64,000 nucleotides of DNA from Hydractinia symbiolongicarpus (taxonomy: Eukaryota > Cnidaria > Hydrozoa > Anthoathecata > Hydractiniidae): assembly GCF_029227915.1 (NCBI RefSeq), contig NC_079884.1, positions 13,330,001 through 13,394,000 on the forward strand, given 5' to 3'. Position numbers and translations under genes: made by a program. The notes under the pieces are model-generated. The model was not told the DNA's origin and ran no database searches. It saw nothing but the letters and a program-made list of their open reading frames with translations. Below, piece by piece: positions 1 through 12,800 of the stretch. Position 1 is the first letter of the stretch. Each line of letters starts with the position of its first letter.

Positions 1-407
1 AAATTAATATTATATATACATTGACAGTCAAGTCATGGAAATTTTGGGAAAACTGCTCAACTTTAACAGAGCTCAAAGAAACCACAATGCACTGCTCATT
101 TCTATTCTTAGCTGGCTGGTACTTTAAATGACATATGTGTCAAATATGATAATTTATTTTGCGAATTAATATAGCAAACTACCATGTTAGCCCTTCGGTA
201 CTCAAGCTACCATCTTCGACTCACAGATATACATTGAGCATTGTAATATAGACAATATAATGCGTCATAAGTCATAATATAAGTCGTCAGCCGGTAGCAG
301 AAACCCACTTCTGCCGGTACTAAGAATTTTTTCTGTCGAAGGATCCCTATTTCGTGCTTTTGTCAGCACGAAATTACTTTGTATGACAGATAATCTTAAT
401 ATAAAGA

Positions 408-445
408 CTAGTCGCTATCCCGTAGAAAAATCCACGAGTTCGCCC
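408..445 (-). mobile_element. Helitron-like 3' terminus, isolated
   Basis: On the minus strand this reads as an imperfect GC hairpin followed by a CTAG end, flanked by A on the plus strand at 407. The layout and bases match the termini of the intact Helitron-like copies at 45348 and 35173. I could not find a matching 5' TC end downstream, so this is a terminus or decayed copy, not a complete element. Confidence 0.45.
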
Positions 446-2142
446 GTTCTACATATAGAGGTTCTCAAATTATCACCTGTCGTACATATTTCGGTCCTCG
501 GGTTATCACATGTCCTACATATTCAGGTCCTTAGATTATCACATGTCGTGCATATTTCATTTAGTAAACTTTTTAAATGGTACAGAAAAGTTTTAATTTT
601 ATTTTTGCATTTACCTGCTTGATATAAATTCATGAACCAAAGTTGCCAAAAATTAAAAGTTGCTTTGAGATTTTACATATGCATAAATAATAATCTCTTC
701 CTTAATAAATAAAATAATCAATTTTATAAAATGTCATCAGACGGAAATACATTATTTCATAGTGGAAAATTAAGTCTTACAAGAGGAAAAAAAAAGCCCG
801 AATTTTTTTTATATAAATCATTGCATTTCATTTCACTATTTTACTGCCCCGTCTCTTGCTTTCCTTAGGGCGAAAAAAATACAAAACACTAAAAAAGCCT
901 TGCCACGAGCCTGTCTATTTTGGACAAACACCCTAAATAAGAAATGTTACATCCATTTTTAACGTATCCACTAACTTCTTTCCCTAGGTTCTTAAATTAT
1001 TTGTAAAGTTCCTGAAAAAAGTGAAAAATAAGCTTTTCAGTTTTTCAGGTTTTTATAATATATATTTTAAAGCGTTGTAACACACGTGTGAATAAAACCT
1101 AACTTCTCAATCAATTCTTTCTTTATTTGATATATCTTTTATCACACACACTTAGTCATGTCCTTTGTAGAGCAGAACTTTATATGGCCTTCTCTCATCT
1201 TCCTCACTGTGTTTGTTGCTCAATGTTAAAGCCGATAGCGCTAACCCGAAAACCCGAAAACCCGAAAACGTCATAGCTTTCCTTCCGCAACTTAACTTTA
1301 CATATGGTTAAAAAAAAATCCTATAACAAGATGGCCTGGTGACGGAGTTTGTTCGTTATTATATTTATCTGTGGCTTTGAAAACTAATTTATTTACAAGA
1401 AGTATAATTTTATCTTGCACATCAGGTTGTCTCGTTGTGGTAGGGACAATGAAGAAGATTTAACAGCAACAGTTTTTAACAGCTTGCTACAAGCTTTATA
1501 GTCATGCGATCTGGTTTAATACTATGCGCGTGCGCTCTATTTCTAACCACCAACCTCCGTAGTTAATCAATGTAAAAATAAAAAAGGAAAGATATTTCTA
1601 TTTTGTATTTTTTTAAAAAAATCCATAAGATTTTTTTTATTTAGTCATCACTTGAGATTTAGAATTTCCAATTTATACTGCTAAAAACGTTTCCACTCCA
1701 TTTTCAGAACAGGGAGTTTTTTCTCAAAAGAAGGTCGACATATCGAGACATAATAACAAGACGGTTTTAGTCTGGGTGATTAAAAGATGTCCACGCTTGA
1801 TCCAAGAAGCCATATAATTATTTATTACATTTAACAGTAATTGAAAGTTCGCAGTTGATAAAAATACACGTTTTGGTTTGAATATAAGATACGCAAATAA
1901 TAAATAGCTACACTAACAGAACGAGTATTTCTTTTTTACTTTCCGACATAAAAGCTGTCCGAAAATTTAACTGTCCAAAACTTCTCGATTCTGAAATTTT
2001 AATTAGCCTAATATCTCGATTCCTCTGAACCCTGTTTTAGCGCATTACACCAAACTCAGGGATACGCTGAATTTCCTTTGCTGTTCTTAGCAACGATGTT
2101 GTTAGCGCTCGTCTTTTGTTCCAGTCCGGATTTTAAACATTG

Positions 2143-2200
2143 TCGTCCCCAGAGCTCTTTGAGAACTTTCGAAGTTTACCTCAAAGAGCTCTGGGTCGAG
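2143..2200. repeat. Palindromic repeat (GAGCTC family)
   Basis: Two arms of about 20 bases around a CAGAGCTCTTTGAG core face each other across about 18 bases. A second copy with the same arms lies at about 5677-5745. These look like short non-autonomous hairpin elements related in sequence to the CCTCGTCCCCAGG family found elsewhere in the window. Confidence 0.5.
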
Positions 2201-2786
2201 AATCGTTTTTAAACATATACGCTTTTTCGTGCGATAAATGTACATTTGCATACATCATGTGAAAATGCGTAGTTGGTTTTAAAATTTCAAAAATTAAAGT
2301 TTTTCTGAAAATGCCATCTAACCAATGCGGTTAAACTTTACAAATATTTTCGAGGTTGCAGGTTCGAGATCCTTATTTTGACACACTTCCAGTTAACCCA
2401 GGTATTTTTCTCGGCTTTGCTCTTTATAGAAGCACCCTTTTAAAAGCAAATTCTTGTGAGTACTTACAACACTTTGAAAAAGGAAAGAAGTGATGCGGCT
2501 GAATCGTGCTTTAAAAATGAATATGGAAAAAAAGACACACTGAACTTTATGAACCAAAAGTATTTTTTATGAATTGGTTTCCGTAGACATTGTCATTGGT
2601 GTACGGAACATCTTATTTGTAAAAATATTTTGATGAAGATTTTTCTAGTCAGCTAGAGAAGGAAAGAAATTACTGATTAAATTCGTATAATTGCTGGGAA
2701 AGAAAGATTTGAATGAAATAAATTAATAAATAAAAAAAATATAAATGTTACCTCTTTCCAAGTAAACTTAAAAACAACATGAAGAA

Positions 2787-2848
2787 AAACCTCGTCCCCA
2801 GGACTTGTCCAAATATATAAAGTCTAACAAGTCCTGGGGACAAGGTTG
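2787..2848. mobile_element. Short inverted-repeat element, CCTCGTCCCCAGG family
   Basis: A 62-bp element whose ends are near-perfect inverted copies (CCTCGTCCCCAGGACTTGT and its complement). The flanks 2778-2786 and 2849-2857 match at 8 of 9 bases, which suggests a 9-bp target-site duplication. The same termini bound the larger element at 12667-13391. Confidence 0.6.
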
Positions 2849-3289
2849 CATTAAGAATTGTCAAAAAGAATCGTCCAACATCGATTGCATTTGGGCTAAC
2901 ATAAGAAAGAAATATTCTTGACTCAGTCATTTGTTTCTTTGGTGATTAATTTGCATTGACGTTAGGAGGAGAGACAGCTCTACTGTGGTTCAAAAACTGA
3001 AATTCACAGGCCCGGGGGGGTCTGGACGAAATTATTCAAAAATTTCCGTCACTTCCGAAAAAAATTCGTCACTTTTGCCCGACATGTTTCATACAATAAT
3101 GTACTATATAATATTAAAAACAAACTACGAATTCGGCTTTTTTATTGCATCCCATCTTCACACTCAATAAACGACACAACGGATGCACCAGTGAAAAACT
3201 ACTGTGCGAATGAAGGAGATAGTTCAGCGCAACTATTTTGTCGTTTTTAGTACAAACAAAGAGATAAACAGACAGTAATATTTTTTTGG

Positions 3290-5022
3290 CTAATAATTAA
3301 CTTTATTAGTTTGGCAACTAATTCCACTGACTGCCATTGGCATGATGCAAGCTTGAAAAGAAGAAGTTCGACTTGGAATAGCTGCCTGAGGAACTTTTGG
3401 GCGTAACGCGTTTATAAGGCGTTGGCTGGGCGTGCTATTTCTGCTGGAATCTTTTAATTCTGGCGGGTAATTACTACCCATTCTAGGACCGATAGTTGCG
3501 TTTGACTTTGGGAGTATTTTTAATGGATTCGCTGTATCGTTGCCAGTTTTAATACGAAGTGGATTTCGATATTTGCTCTAAAATGAAATAAAAATGAAAG
3601 CCTGTACATATTACACAATTTTATATTTAGTTTTAATTTAGTTTTTAGTTTTATTATTCATTTTATGTTTTTATTAGTATTTTTTAACTTAACCAATACA
3701 TACATGCACATTGTTCCTACGCTATTTCAAAAGAAGAACCAATTGTAACACATTACAATTGGTCCTGAAATATGAAGCGTTATAATTATTATTATTGTTA
3801 TTATTATTTTGAAATGGAAAAGTAGTAAAAAAAGAAAAAACCCAAAAACACACAAATTAACATCGATCATAAACTTATAATTTACGTGCGAATGGATAAA
3901 AATTTGGCATAACAAAATATTTTACAGAACAATATTTTAAGATCATACAAATCTATCCGCTCTGGGCCTTTAGAATAACACACATTTTTAATATGACCAA
4001 TGACTGTCATGCCTATTAATATTGTATGGGGGTTAGAACCATACTCAAACGTAACGGATATGATGGAATATGTCATGGCACAATCGAAGCGCATGAATCA
4101 TATCTCATTTGCTTTTAACATTGGAGACAAATGCACAGATTTCCTTCATTATTTCCATTTCAGATATATGTAATCCCTAACGGTTCTCGTTTTTTTAGCT
4201 TCATGGCCAAGGTTTTGTTAAAGCGGTACCATAAAGTATCCATACCTCACATTTCTCTTTTTTGTGAACCTTCATAGTTGAGCAAAACCTGTTATTATAA
4301 TTCGAACCCTCTTTTCTTGTTTTAATTAAGCATTTTTCGCCAACTTTACTTCTTCCAGTGGTCTTTTTTTCCACGCATTCATATAGCTGCTTAGCTTTGA
4401 TCCCAACACTTGTTTCTCCAATCCTCTTTTGTTTTTCTTCTTTTAACACACGACCTGCATCTCTATCACTTCCGTAACAAACTGTCGATGGATTTACCGC
4501 CGAAAATCGACTTTGTTTAGCAAAGCATTGACAATGTTTTATTAAATCGTATGGATTGCAGGTTGCTGCGCATTCCTTACAAATAGTCTTTTCGTTACTT
4601 CCCAACAAACTTTTTCTATACTTCATTATAGAAGGCAATGTTACGTTCTCCCGATATTCCCGAATATAATCATGGATATCATCGAAGTGATAAAACGCGG
4701 ACTCCTTGACAACTGTGTTTTTATTACGATAGCTAAATTTTATTGTTTGTTTTCGCGCTTCTTTTGTTTTATTCACCTGATTGGTGATTGGTTCAACGTC
4801 TTGATATAGCTTTGGGAAATTGATTTGACAGTTGCCGATATAGTTTTTGCGTAGGTTGTGGGAGAGTGTGTCATCGCTCCATGCTGAAATAAGGTCATAG
4901 TTGGAAGTCACCTGCTCCTGCTTATGAAAACAGGGCAACAACTTCTTCTCAGTTTGATCACTGATGGCAAGTAAATGGTATAAAGCCTCTTCTTCCCTCT
5001 TGTGATTGTTTAATGGCAGCAT
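3290..5022 (-). CDS. Unknown protein, two exons, about 354 aa
   Basis: Exon 5022-4246 (259 codons from an ATG) ends at a good donor (GAG|GTATGG). Exon 3577-3290 follows a TTTCATTTTAG acceptor and runs 95 codons to a stop. Both junctions are phase 0, so the frame stays open across the splice. I do not recognise the product. The first exon is rich in Lys, Glu and charged residues, with a central cluster of cysteines (CKECAATC and a following HCQC) that might bind metal. No membrane segment or signal peptide is visible. An alternative acceptor (TTCAG) lies just 5' of the chosen ATG, so further upstream exons are possible. A plain unspliced 273-codon reading of the first exon is the other model. 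The coding nature is plausible but unproven. Confidence 0.45.
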
Positions 5023-5676
5023 ATTATCATCATTTGCTGAAGGAGTTTCTACTTAGAGTTTAAATTCAGATTTGAAACTATCTAAAGAATGTTGAGTTGA
5101 ATATTAAATATTTGTAACATCTAGCTAACCTTTTCTTCACATTCATCAGTTTTGTTTTGAACTATCTAGCCGCCATTCATACCAATACTATATCACTTTT
5201 GTTTTGAGTTGAAGAAGTCGTTGCAGTGACATGATGTCGTAGTACTGCAGATGGTATATGCTTTACATTTACAACTCTGCTTAGTTCTTCTTTTTCATGT
5301 TGCATTTTCAAGAATTAGTCAAAGGTTTGTTATGTAACAAACGTCGGCATCGTCACAGTACTAGCTTTTCTTAGCCTTACGCCACTATACTAATCTTTTA
5401 AGCCGTAATAATTATTTTATTCCATCCTTACCCTTCAAGGGTCGATTTTTGATCTGTGCTCCTTAAAAGAAGTTAAATTAAGGCAAATTAAGCAAAAGAA
5501 TACCAGGTGTCTTTACTATCAACTATAAGAAGAAATTTTCAGTTTGTTTTTATTATGTTAGAACCAATATATTTTTTTAATGTAAGAAATAAAAAAGATA
5601 TCAAAAACTCAGTGATTACGCCATTGGGCTTAGTACATACATTTTGTAAATTTGGAAAATAAAAAGGGTTAAAGAC

Positions 5677-5745
5677 ATTCTCGGTCCCAGAGCTATTTGA
5701 GATAAACTAGGTTTTAATCTCAAAGAGCTCTGGGGACAAAAATGG
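5677..5745. repeat. Palindromic repeat (GAGCTC family)
   Basis: Inverted arms containing CAGAGCT.TTTGAGAT and its complement flank about 15 unpaired bases. It is the second copy of the palindrome at 2143-2200. Confidence 0.5.
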
Positions 5746-6204
5746 GTCAAACACCTTCACCAAGACCTAGGAGGATGCTTAGACAGATATGTGCCTAAAC
5801 ACATCTGTTTAAGCATTCAAGTAGAGTAGATCATCCAAATAGACTAAATTCCATTGTAGTTTAATTCAAAAGCTGTTTGCATTAGTGCCATCCAAGCTTT
5901 GTCATGGGTAGTTAACTTGCATTGCTTAACAGCCATAACTTTAATAATTACAATTACAGTAGATACAGGTGCATGCGATTAATGTATATTAATATTAATG
6001 TATTATTGGAGTTATGCATTGACAACATGCCCGCAAAATTTTCATAGCCTCCCTTTTTTGTGTGGTCTATAACTGGTTTATTATTTCAACTCATCTGGAT
6101 GCTGATGAAGCCTGATAGTGGCTAAAACAGCAAGTGTTGTGGACATTGAAATCATACTTTAGATTATCTCTACACATCTGTAGCAGCAATACAACGTAGT
6201 TGCC

Positions 6205-6465
6205 GTCGGAAGAAAGAAAGAGATAGTGTAGTGGTAGCGCATTTGGCTTGTAATCATAAGGTTTAGAGTTCGAGTCGCACTTTAAATGTAGTGTTGACTG
6301 CTAATCGGCTTGTTTGGCAGGCAAGCAAGTTAGAGCAATGCTGTACGGTTATCTGGGAAGAAGGTGACGTAGTTACAGTCGAAGGGGAGGAAGAAACAAC
6401 CGTTAGGATGGAATCCCTAGGACGTTAAAACTTCCCGTTACTTACTTACTTACTTACTTACGTAG
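6205..6465 (+). mobile_element. tRNA-derived SINE with TTAC-repeat tail
   Basis: The 5' part carries a polymerase III A-box-like stretch (TAGTGTAGTGGTAGCGC, near 6224-6240) and a B-box-like GAGTTCGAGTC (near 6267). The 3' end is a run of TTAC repeats at about 6440-6461. A TTAC tail also ends the LINE fragment at 15340, so that LINE family may be its mobilising partner. The 5' boundary is approximate. Confidence 0.6.
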
Positions 6466-8047
6466 TAGAAAGAGTCAGCCGCTAGAACCACGAGGATATG
6501 TTATACCTTCTGTTACTCAATGCGTGCTGCAAATATAGTTATCGTACCACTGTTATAAGAGAATTTTTTTCTTTAATTAATAATCTACTGATCATTATAT
6601 ATAATCACCTTTGCATGTTCACAAAACATCTTGTATTTTAATTTGTCTATATGTCTTGGCAAGTGAACAAAAATAAAAAGGGTGCTACAATATATAAATC
6701 GTTTGCCACCATAAACACAGTAAAAGAAGATATAACTTGAGCAGATATAGTCTTTGGTTATACAAAATACCTAAACAAGATAACAGGAATCTTGTTTTCT
6801 ACCAATTTTTAAATTTATCAAAGTTCAATACTAAATTTTTATCATGTTGCTTCAACATGGACATAATATAGCGTTCACGGCAAGCAATCCAGCAACAACA
6901 CAGTCAAACACTCCTTCTTATCCACCAATAACAGAGTTATTAAACGGAAGTAGAAGAATAGACCTGTGATTTTACATGTTATAACCCTTAGAATAGTAAG
7001 TATTTTAATAAATTTATGTATTAGGAAGTAGAAATCTTGAAAGCTTTACCTCCCGTGAAAAAAAAAGGTAATCTAGATCAACTCAAATTAATATGCTGAT
7101 TAAAAAATAATTCTTCATTTTGTTCAAAACTAGCAACTTTGTCAGATAAATCCCCTCAAAGTTGTTAAAATAGCAGTCAAACCTGGCCACAATATTAGCT
7201 TGCAGGGTAGCGAAGCATTTCGTGAAAGCTTAAAGCAGTACCAATCTCGCGGTAACAAGATTTTTTATAACCCCCATTAAGTAAAATAAAGCTAAAATTG
7301 TTACTCAAGCCACAATGTGTTAATTCTAGCCCATATTATGTTATCTGATGGGACATTTATTAAATATTATTTATCAGAACTGAGAAAAACAATCTTATGA
7401 TTTTTCTATTAGCCAAGTAGAAGACTTTGGTGGGAAAAAGTTTTCAATGCTAGCAAAATAGCGATCGTCTTCATAAAAATCTCTCTCTATTTTGAGCTTT
7501 TCAGCACATTTTTTTTTGTTTATATAGTTTCCGATACATGTATAAAAGTTGAATTCAATCCTACTTTTTCACATATGGACCAAAATAACAGGCTTGTCCA
7601 ATTAGACCAACTTATTTTTTTACGATGTACGCATAACATTTTTTTTTCATTACGAATCAGGCTTAAACGATGCTAATTTTTCTAACTCAGCACAATCCAT
7701 TTTTCCGATTTTCCTGATTTTCCGATTTTTCTGGGCCATGGTGTCGAATGTTGCATAATATGGGCATTGTGAAATATTGAGATGAAGCTTTTATGGCTGT
7801 TCGTAACCTGGCCTATCCATCCGTCAGGTATAAAACTATTACAACCTACTGCGTACAGAGTACTAGCTCTGCGCGTATGAAGACCAAGATTCATATAGAT
7901 GTTATCTGAGATTTAAAGTTGCTATTGATGAATTATTGTACTCTTTAAACCTTATTCCGTTTTCTATTCCGTTTTCTATTTCGTTTTCTTCAGTACAAGC
8001 CACCGAACATAACGTTTTTTCCAAAATTCATTTTAGCTGTTATTTAA

Positions 8048-8979
8048 ATGGTTGGTGGACTTTACACGCAAACTGGATATATTTTCGACATCTTTGTTGG
8101 CTTTTTATCGTCAACCTTTGGTCTACTTTCCCTTATCACAGGTGCTATAGGATTAGCATTGACTTACTTCATGCATTTAAAACGCTTAAATGTAACATAC
8201 ATGGTATTCTCAGTATTAACCGCATTTTGGTTTATGGTTTTTTCTTTGGTATAACGATGTTCATTTTAGCCAGCCATTCCGTTGGTGTCACAGCTTTTGT
8301 TTGTGCTGGTATTTCGGTAACCGCAACAGCATTTAGTTGCACGATTTCGGACCGCAGAGGTACAGTTTTATCATCACCTGAAGTTTTATTGTTGTTTAGA
8401 AAATTCTTCACCCGTTTATTTATCAGCTACTTGTTCCTTTTTATTAATCAAATATATCGCATACAGCTTTTTATTGCTGTAAATGTTCGTGATGTGCAAA
8501 CTCTTTATTGTAAACAAAAGTATTGGTTTAGCCATTTTTCCTTTCTGTGGAACATAAAAATGGGATTTGTGATCGTCTGACCAGCGTGGTCAGAAATCTT
8601 TGTGAAAATTTTGCATTCTTGTATGAAGTATTCTGGTCTATTAGCTGTTCATTGGTTTATCTGTTTGTATATTAAAATTACTATTTAACATTTCTTTAAA
8701 TAAATGTTAAAAAAATTTTTTTGCTGTAAAATCAATAATTGTGTTATTTTTAAACACTACTTTGTTTTAAATGCTACTTTGTTTTTTGCAGCATCGTCTA
8801 CGATAATCGAAAGAAAATATTCCTATAGACAAAAGATTTTTAGATGCGGGAAAAATCGAAAAGAGACTTCCAAATCTGAATATTATCACTTTCAAAGTCA
8901 AAATAGCCATTGTTATCGCGGCACTGATCGTTCTAAATTCCTTAGTGGGCATATTGAGGCTGCTAAGAACTTGGATTGA
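8048..8979 (+). pseudogene. Possible multi-pass membrane protein, frame broken
   Basis: An ATG at 8048 opens a strongly hydrophobic frame with two or three likely membrane helices (to about 8250). It then stops. A single extra T in the T-run near 8240 would continue it into another hydrophobic stretch (about 8250-8340) ending at a donor-like AGAG|GTACAG at 8358. A TTTTTTGCAG acceptor at 8790 opens a compatible phase-1 basic tail ending at 8979. A tetraspan-like protein is one reading. The family is not recognised. The break could be real decay or a sequence error, and chance hydrophobicity in AT-rich DNA cannot be excluded. Confidence 0.25.
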
Positions 8980-9754
8980 GTATTCATCAAAATTGCGCTT
9001 CGTGATCGGTTTAGCACGCACGAGTGGTCAACACAAAGTCAGTAAGAGTATATCACGTTTGTTTTTCCTAGCTTAGGGGTTTCGTGTGGCCTTAGCATGA
9101 CTCGTTTCTGACTGAAAAACAGACAACTCGTGTTATTAATACAAAGATAAGAAATCAGGTGTGTATGTAGCATTACGTCATATCTTAATCTAATATAGTA
9201 GTCATCCTCGTCCCCAGGCTTTTTTGCTCTTTCGAGAACAGCGAGAATAATTATTTTTTATTATTTCTTCTCGCCGTCAGAGATTGTCTAAAAGAGAAAA
9301 AAGAGGTTGGTCTAATTGGCACATAAAACTTCCATCCTAAGCACCAAAATGTTTTCCATTATTTCATTTTATATAGCTACCTCCTGATGCATTTTATAAT
9401 GGTTTATAATTTTAGTAAACTTCGTCTCAGAGCTGCTAATGAGTCAGATCTATTTTTAGCATATTTAGTTTAAAATATTTTTTGGATTGAAACATTTAAA
9501 TGAATATTTTTAGTGAATTCGTGTTTTTCAACGTGTTTTTTTAAATAAATATCAGAGATAGTAACAGTTTAAACTGAATTCTCTGGGCAACATGAATAAT
9601 TGAATTTTCTCTATCAAATTTCAATTCAACTTGAATACGAATTAAATCCCTTATTGATGACTAGTTTATGACTTTAATTGACACATAGAAAAAAACTTTT
9701 TTTTTGAAGTTGGATTTCGATAAAGCTATTAGAAAAACTCAAGGAACCATCATT
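8980..9754. other. Non-coding DNA upstream of the adhesion gene
   Basis: No gene is seen. A lone CCTCGTCCCCAGGC terminus occurs at about 9208. The last few hundred bases are AT-rich and probably hold the promoter and 5' leader of the gene starting at 9755, but no core promoter motif is convincing. Confidence 0.4.
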
Positions 9755-9821
9755 ATGGATTTTATATATTATACATTTCTAGTTTTTTTTTTCTTATTGC
9801 TCACGTTCTTTAAAGTTCAAG
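9755..9821 (+). other. Exon 1: signal peptide
   Basis: The ATG at 9755 starts a 22-residue run with a long hydrophobic core (Phe/Leu-rich) ending in KVQG, a typical secretory signal. The donor AAG|GTAATA leaves phase 1, matching the phase-1 acceptor at 11178 exactly. An unseen small exon in the 1.3-kb intron cannot be ruled out. Confidence 0.7.
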
Positions 9822-12800
9822 GTAATATTTTTTTATGTTCGTCTTTTATGTTTTTAACTTTAAATAAGAACAAAATAAAAACATGATAGCCAATTCGATA
9901 AATTAGATAGATTTTAATATTCTCCAGTCCTCATTTTTTAAAAAGAAAGTAATCTTTGATTTGGTCCTTTACGTGCTTAAAAATGCTACTAAGTAAATAG
10001 TAAATTTGGGGAATTTCTACCCGGTATATTGACCCCCCTCCAAGAATTACTCCCCTGAGGATTATGTCTTAAAAAACTGCCTCCCAATAAAATGTCTTGC
10101 ACTTTTTTTTAAAAAAAAATTAACAAGGAAAATATTTTTATTATGTTCAGCCTGGAAGATTTCGATCTTATATTTATTAGCAATTTCCAGTATTTTCTAT
10201 GTGTGATTAAAAAAGTGTACTATTTTCTAAAAAGATAGAGAAAACAGAGAAGATTAGAAAAGAGATGCAGGACCCTTATTTTAATACACTTAAAAAAATT
10301 TCAGAAACTGGGGTGGCATGATGTTAAATGTGTCTGATCGTTTCGGCGCTTTCTCTCAACAATATTGTTTGTTCTTGGCAATTCTTCTTCAGTTCATAAA
10401 ACATGTTTTAAACGCTAATGTTAAACAAACATGGTTGATGACGTGCATTGCACCTAAGTCTTCTACAGGACTAGAGGACAACCCGTCAAGAACCAATCCT
10501 AAATTTGTCAAAAAAATTGATTAAAGGTTGCTGAGCAGAAAGTGAACAAAATCTCCAAGATGATCAAGACTCCTTGACAAAAAATAATAAATGTGGTAAA
10601 CATGATTGTTTAATTAAATACCAGTTTTTACCTCATACCTAGGAGCAGAAGTTACACATTGTCAAAACCAATGTCGCCTTTGTAATGGTTTCTTTTAAAA
10701 CAGCAGCGCTAAAATATAATTTGTTGCTTGTATCCAATATTATTTATACCATATGTTCCTTAGGACATTTTTTTTGTAGATTTTAAAACAATTCTTATTT
10801 AAAAACACCATATGAAAAAAATGCCAACATACGGAATGTAATAATAAACATAAAATTAATGACTTTTTCGAGGAATTATACTTCTTAACAAAAGAAGAAA
10901 AAAAAGGGTAAAATCACAAGTTCGCATCTTAAGCAGCAAACTTAAGTTTATCGTCTTAACAGTAAAAACTTTGATGATGTATGGACTTTCTGTTCAACCA
11001 TTTAAACAACAAACCCCACATTTAGCCTAAAATTCCTATTCTAGCCCATGCGCCAGGAGATTTGGGAAACAGGTTGATAAAGCATGATATTCGGTCTTAA
11101 ATGTGTCGAAGATAATGTCAATTCCTTTCCATTTGGTGTAGTGCTATGCTGCTTTACCTCGCTCCTTCATTTTTTAGGTTATGCCCATATTGCTGTTAGT
11201 GCAAGCTTGCAAAACGATGCAAGGATAACTTCCACAGGCTGGAAGAAACTTACAAGCTGGACCTTTCCGCAAAATAGTGGTCATGTTGCTTCTTCAGCTA
11301 CCATAAACAATGGTGACTTTAAAGCCTCTATGTCTGGTTTGTATAACGTGTACAGTACTGTTACCTTTTCCACGCCCAATAAAGGATTATTTAAACTGGC
11401 ATTGGTCATAAATAAAGATTTTTTAAATCTTCATAATGGATTGCAAAGCAGTCTTGAAAGAGCTGATAAATCTCAAAGTCTGTCCGTTTTCGGAACTGTA
11501 CGTTTGCATACAGACAACGTTGTATCCGCGTTCATATATTCTGAAACGGCAACAAATTGGACAATTAGTGGAAAATCAGAGACAACCTTTGGCGCTCAGT
11601 TTATTGGATTTTACGCTTATGTTCCTGGTTTTTCATCCCAGTTGTCCATACAAACTTCAGTGCAAACATCAAACTGGACGGACCTCTTAAGATGGAGATC
11701 ATACGGTCGTCCAGGCTTATTTCAGAGCAGAACAGGCTTCTCCGCAGATGTTGGAAAGTTCGCACCAATATGTACTGGTGTTTACCAGATTTCAGCTAAT
11801 GTGGAATATTTTGCTCATACCAGAGGAACTTTTTCCCTTGCCGTGGCAATAAACAATGATGTAACCGGTAGCATCATCGCAAGAGAAGTGTTGGAAGAAA
11901 ACACAACATTTTCTTTAAGTCTGTCTCTTGCGTACAAACTGGAGAAAGGAGATCTAGTTAATTTAAAAATAAGAGGAACATCACCATACAGAATAAATAT
12001 CAATAGCGGATTTTTTGGCGTCTTGGTAAATGAAGGGAGTGCACAACCAGGTAAATTTATTCTTCATTAAGTTTTATAGGGAAAAAATACATACTTCATT
12101 GTAGTATTTTGTGATAACTTCTTCCACTTTTTAAAATAGCATTCGTAAAAAAGAATTTGCATTTTCACGCGACTAATAAAGTTCTATACCATTTCCAAAT
12201 AAACACGAAAAGAAGTTAGGCAAAAAAACAAACCAAATGCATTAGTCAGACCGATGAAATCTTAGGCTACTTTTCGACAGCTACAACTGTCATCGACGGG
12301 CAATGATGGTAATCGTCTTTGGTTATAATTATCTAATAAAATTTTCCTCACATATTTTCCGTGTCAAAATCAACTCCCACACAATTTGAATCTTACTGCA
12401 ACAAACTTCTGTTGTTTTTACCCAACCCTGTTCCCAGGGCTTTTTTCTCTTTTGACAAAAAAGGGACGGCGTCCCTTTATAAAAAAGAGATAAAGGACCC
12501 GACAAAAAGTGGTTTTTACCACCAAAGAACTTTTGTTGTTGAATATTAAATCTGTGAGAAAAAACTGACTAGTTTTGTGCTGAAATCTCATTAGTCGAAA
12601 GCATCATTTTGTTGTGCACTGCTAATAGACAAGTGTTGCCGTCGTCGGAAATTTCCGCCCAACCACCAACCTCGTCCCCAGGACCTCTTTTCGCTTTTTT
12701 GATATCGGGGATGACACTAAGCAGAGATTCTGGGTGAGCAAATACTAGTTTTAATTCGCCATTTTTAATTGAAATTGGTATTTCAGGCTCACCATTCTCA

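Larger units (their letters stand above)
1..3289. other. Non-coding, repeat-bearing region
   Basis: I see no supportable gene here. The open frames are short, low in complexity and lack splice context. The stretch holds a Helitron-like terminus at 408, a short inverted repeat near 290-336, a palindrome around 2143-2200 and a 62-bp inverted-repeat element at 2787-2848. The rest is AT-rich unique-looking DNA. Confidence 0.6.
5023..8047. other. Non-coding stretch with palindrome and SINE
   Basis: No supportable gene. It contains a GAGCTC-type palindrome at about 5677-5745 and the tRNA-derived SINE at about 6205-6465. The other open frames are short and AT-driven. Confidence 0.55.

Noticed and set aside
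383-622. 79-codon open frame
   Set aside because: It is internally repetitive (VLHIEVL-type units), overlaps a Helitron-like terminus and lacks gene context.
10318-10524. 68-codon open frame in intron 1 of the adhesion gene
   Set aside because: No splice sites of suitable phase. Exons 1 and 2 already join in phase without it.
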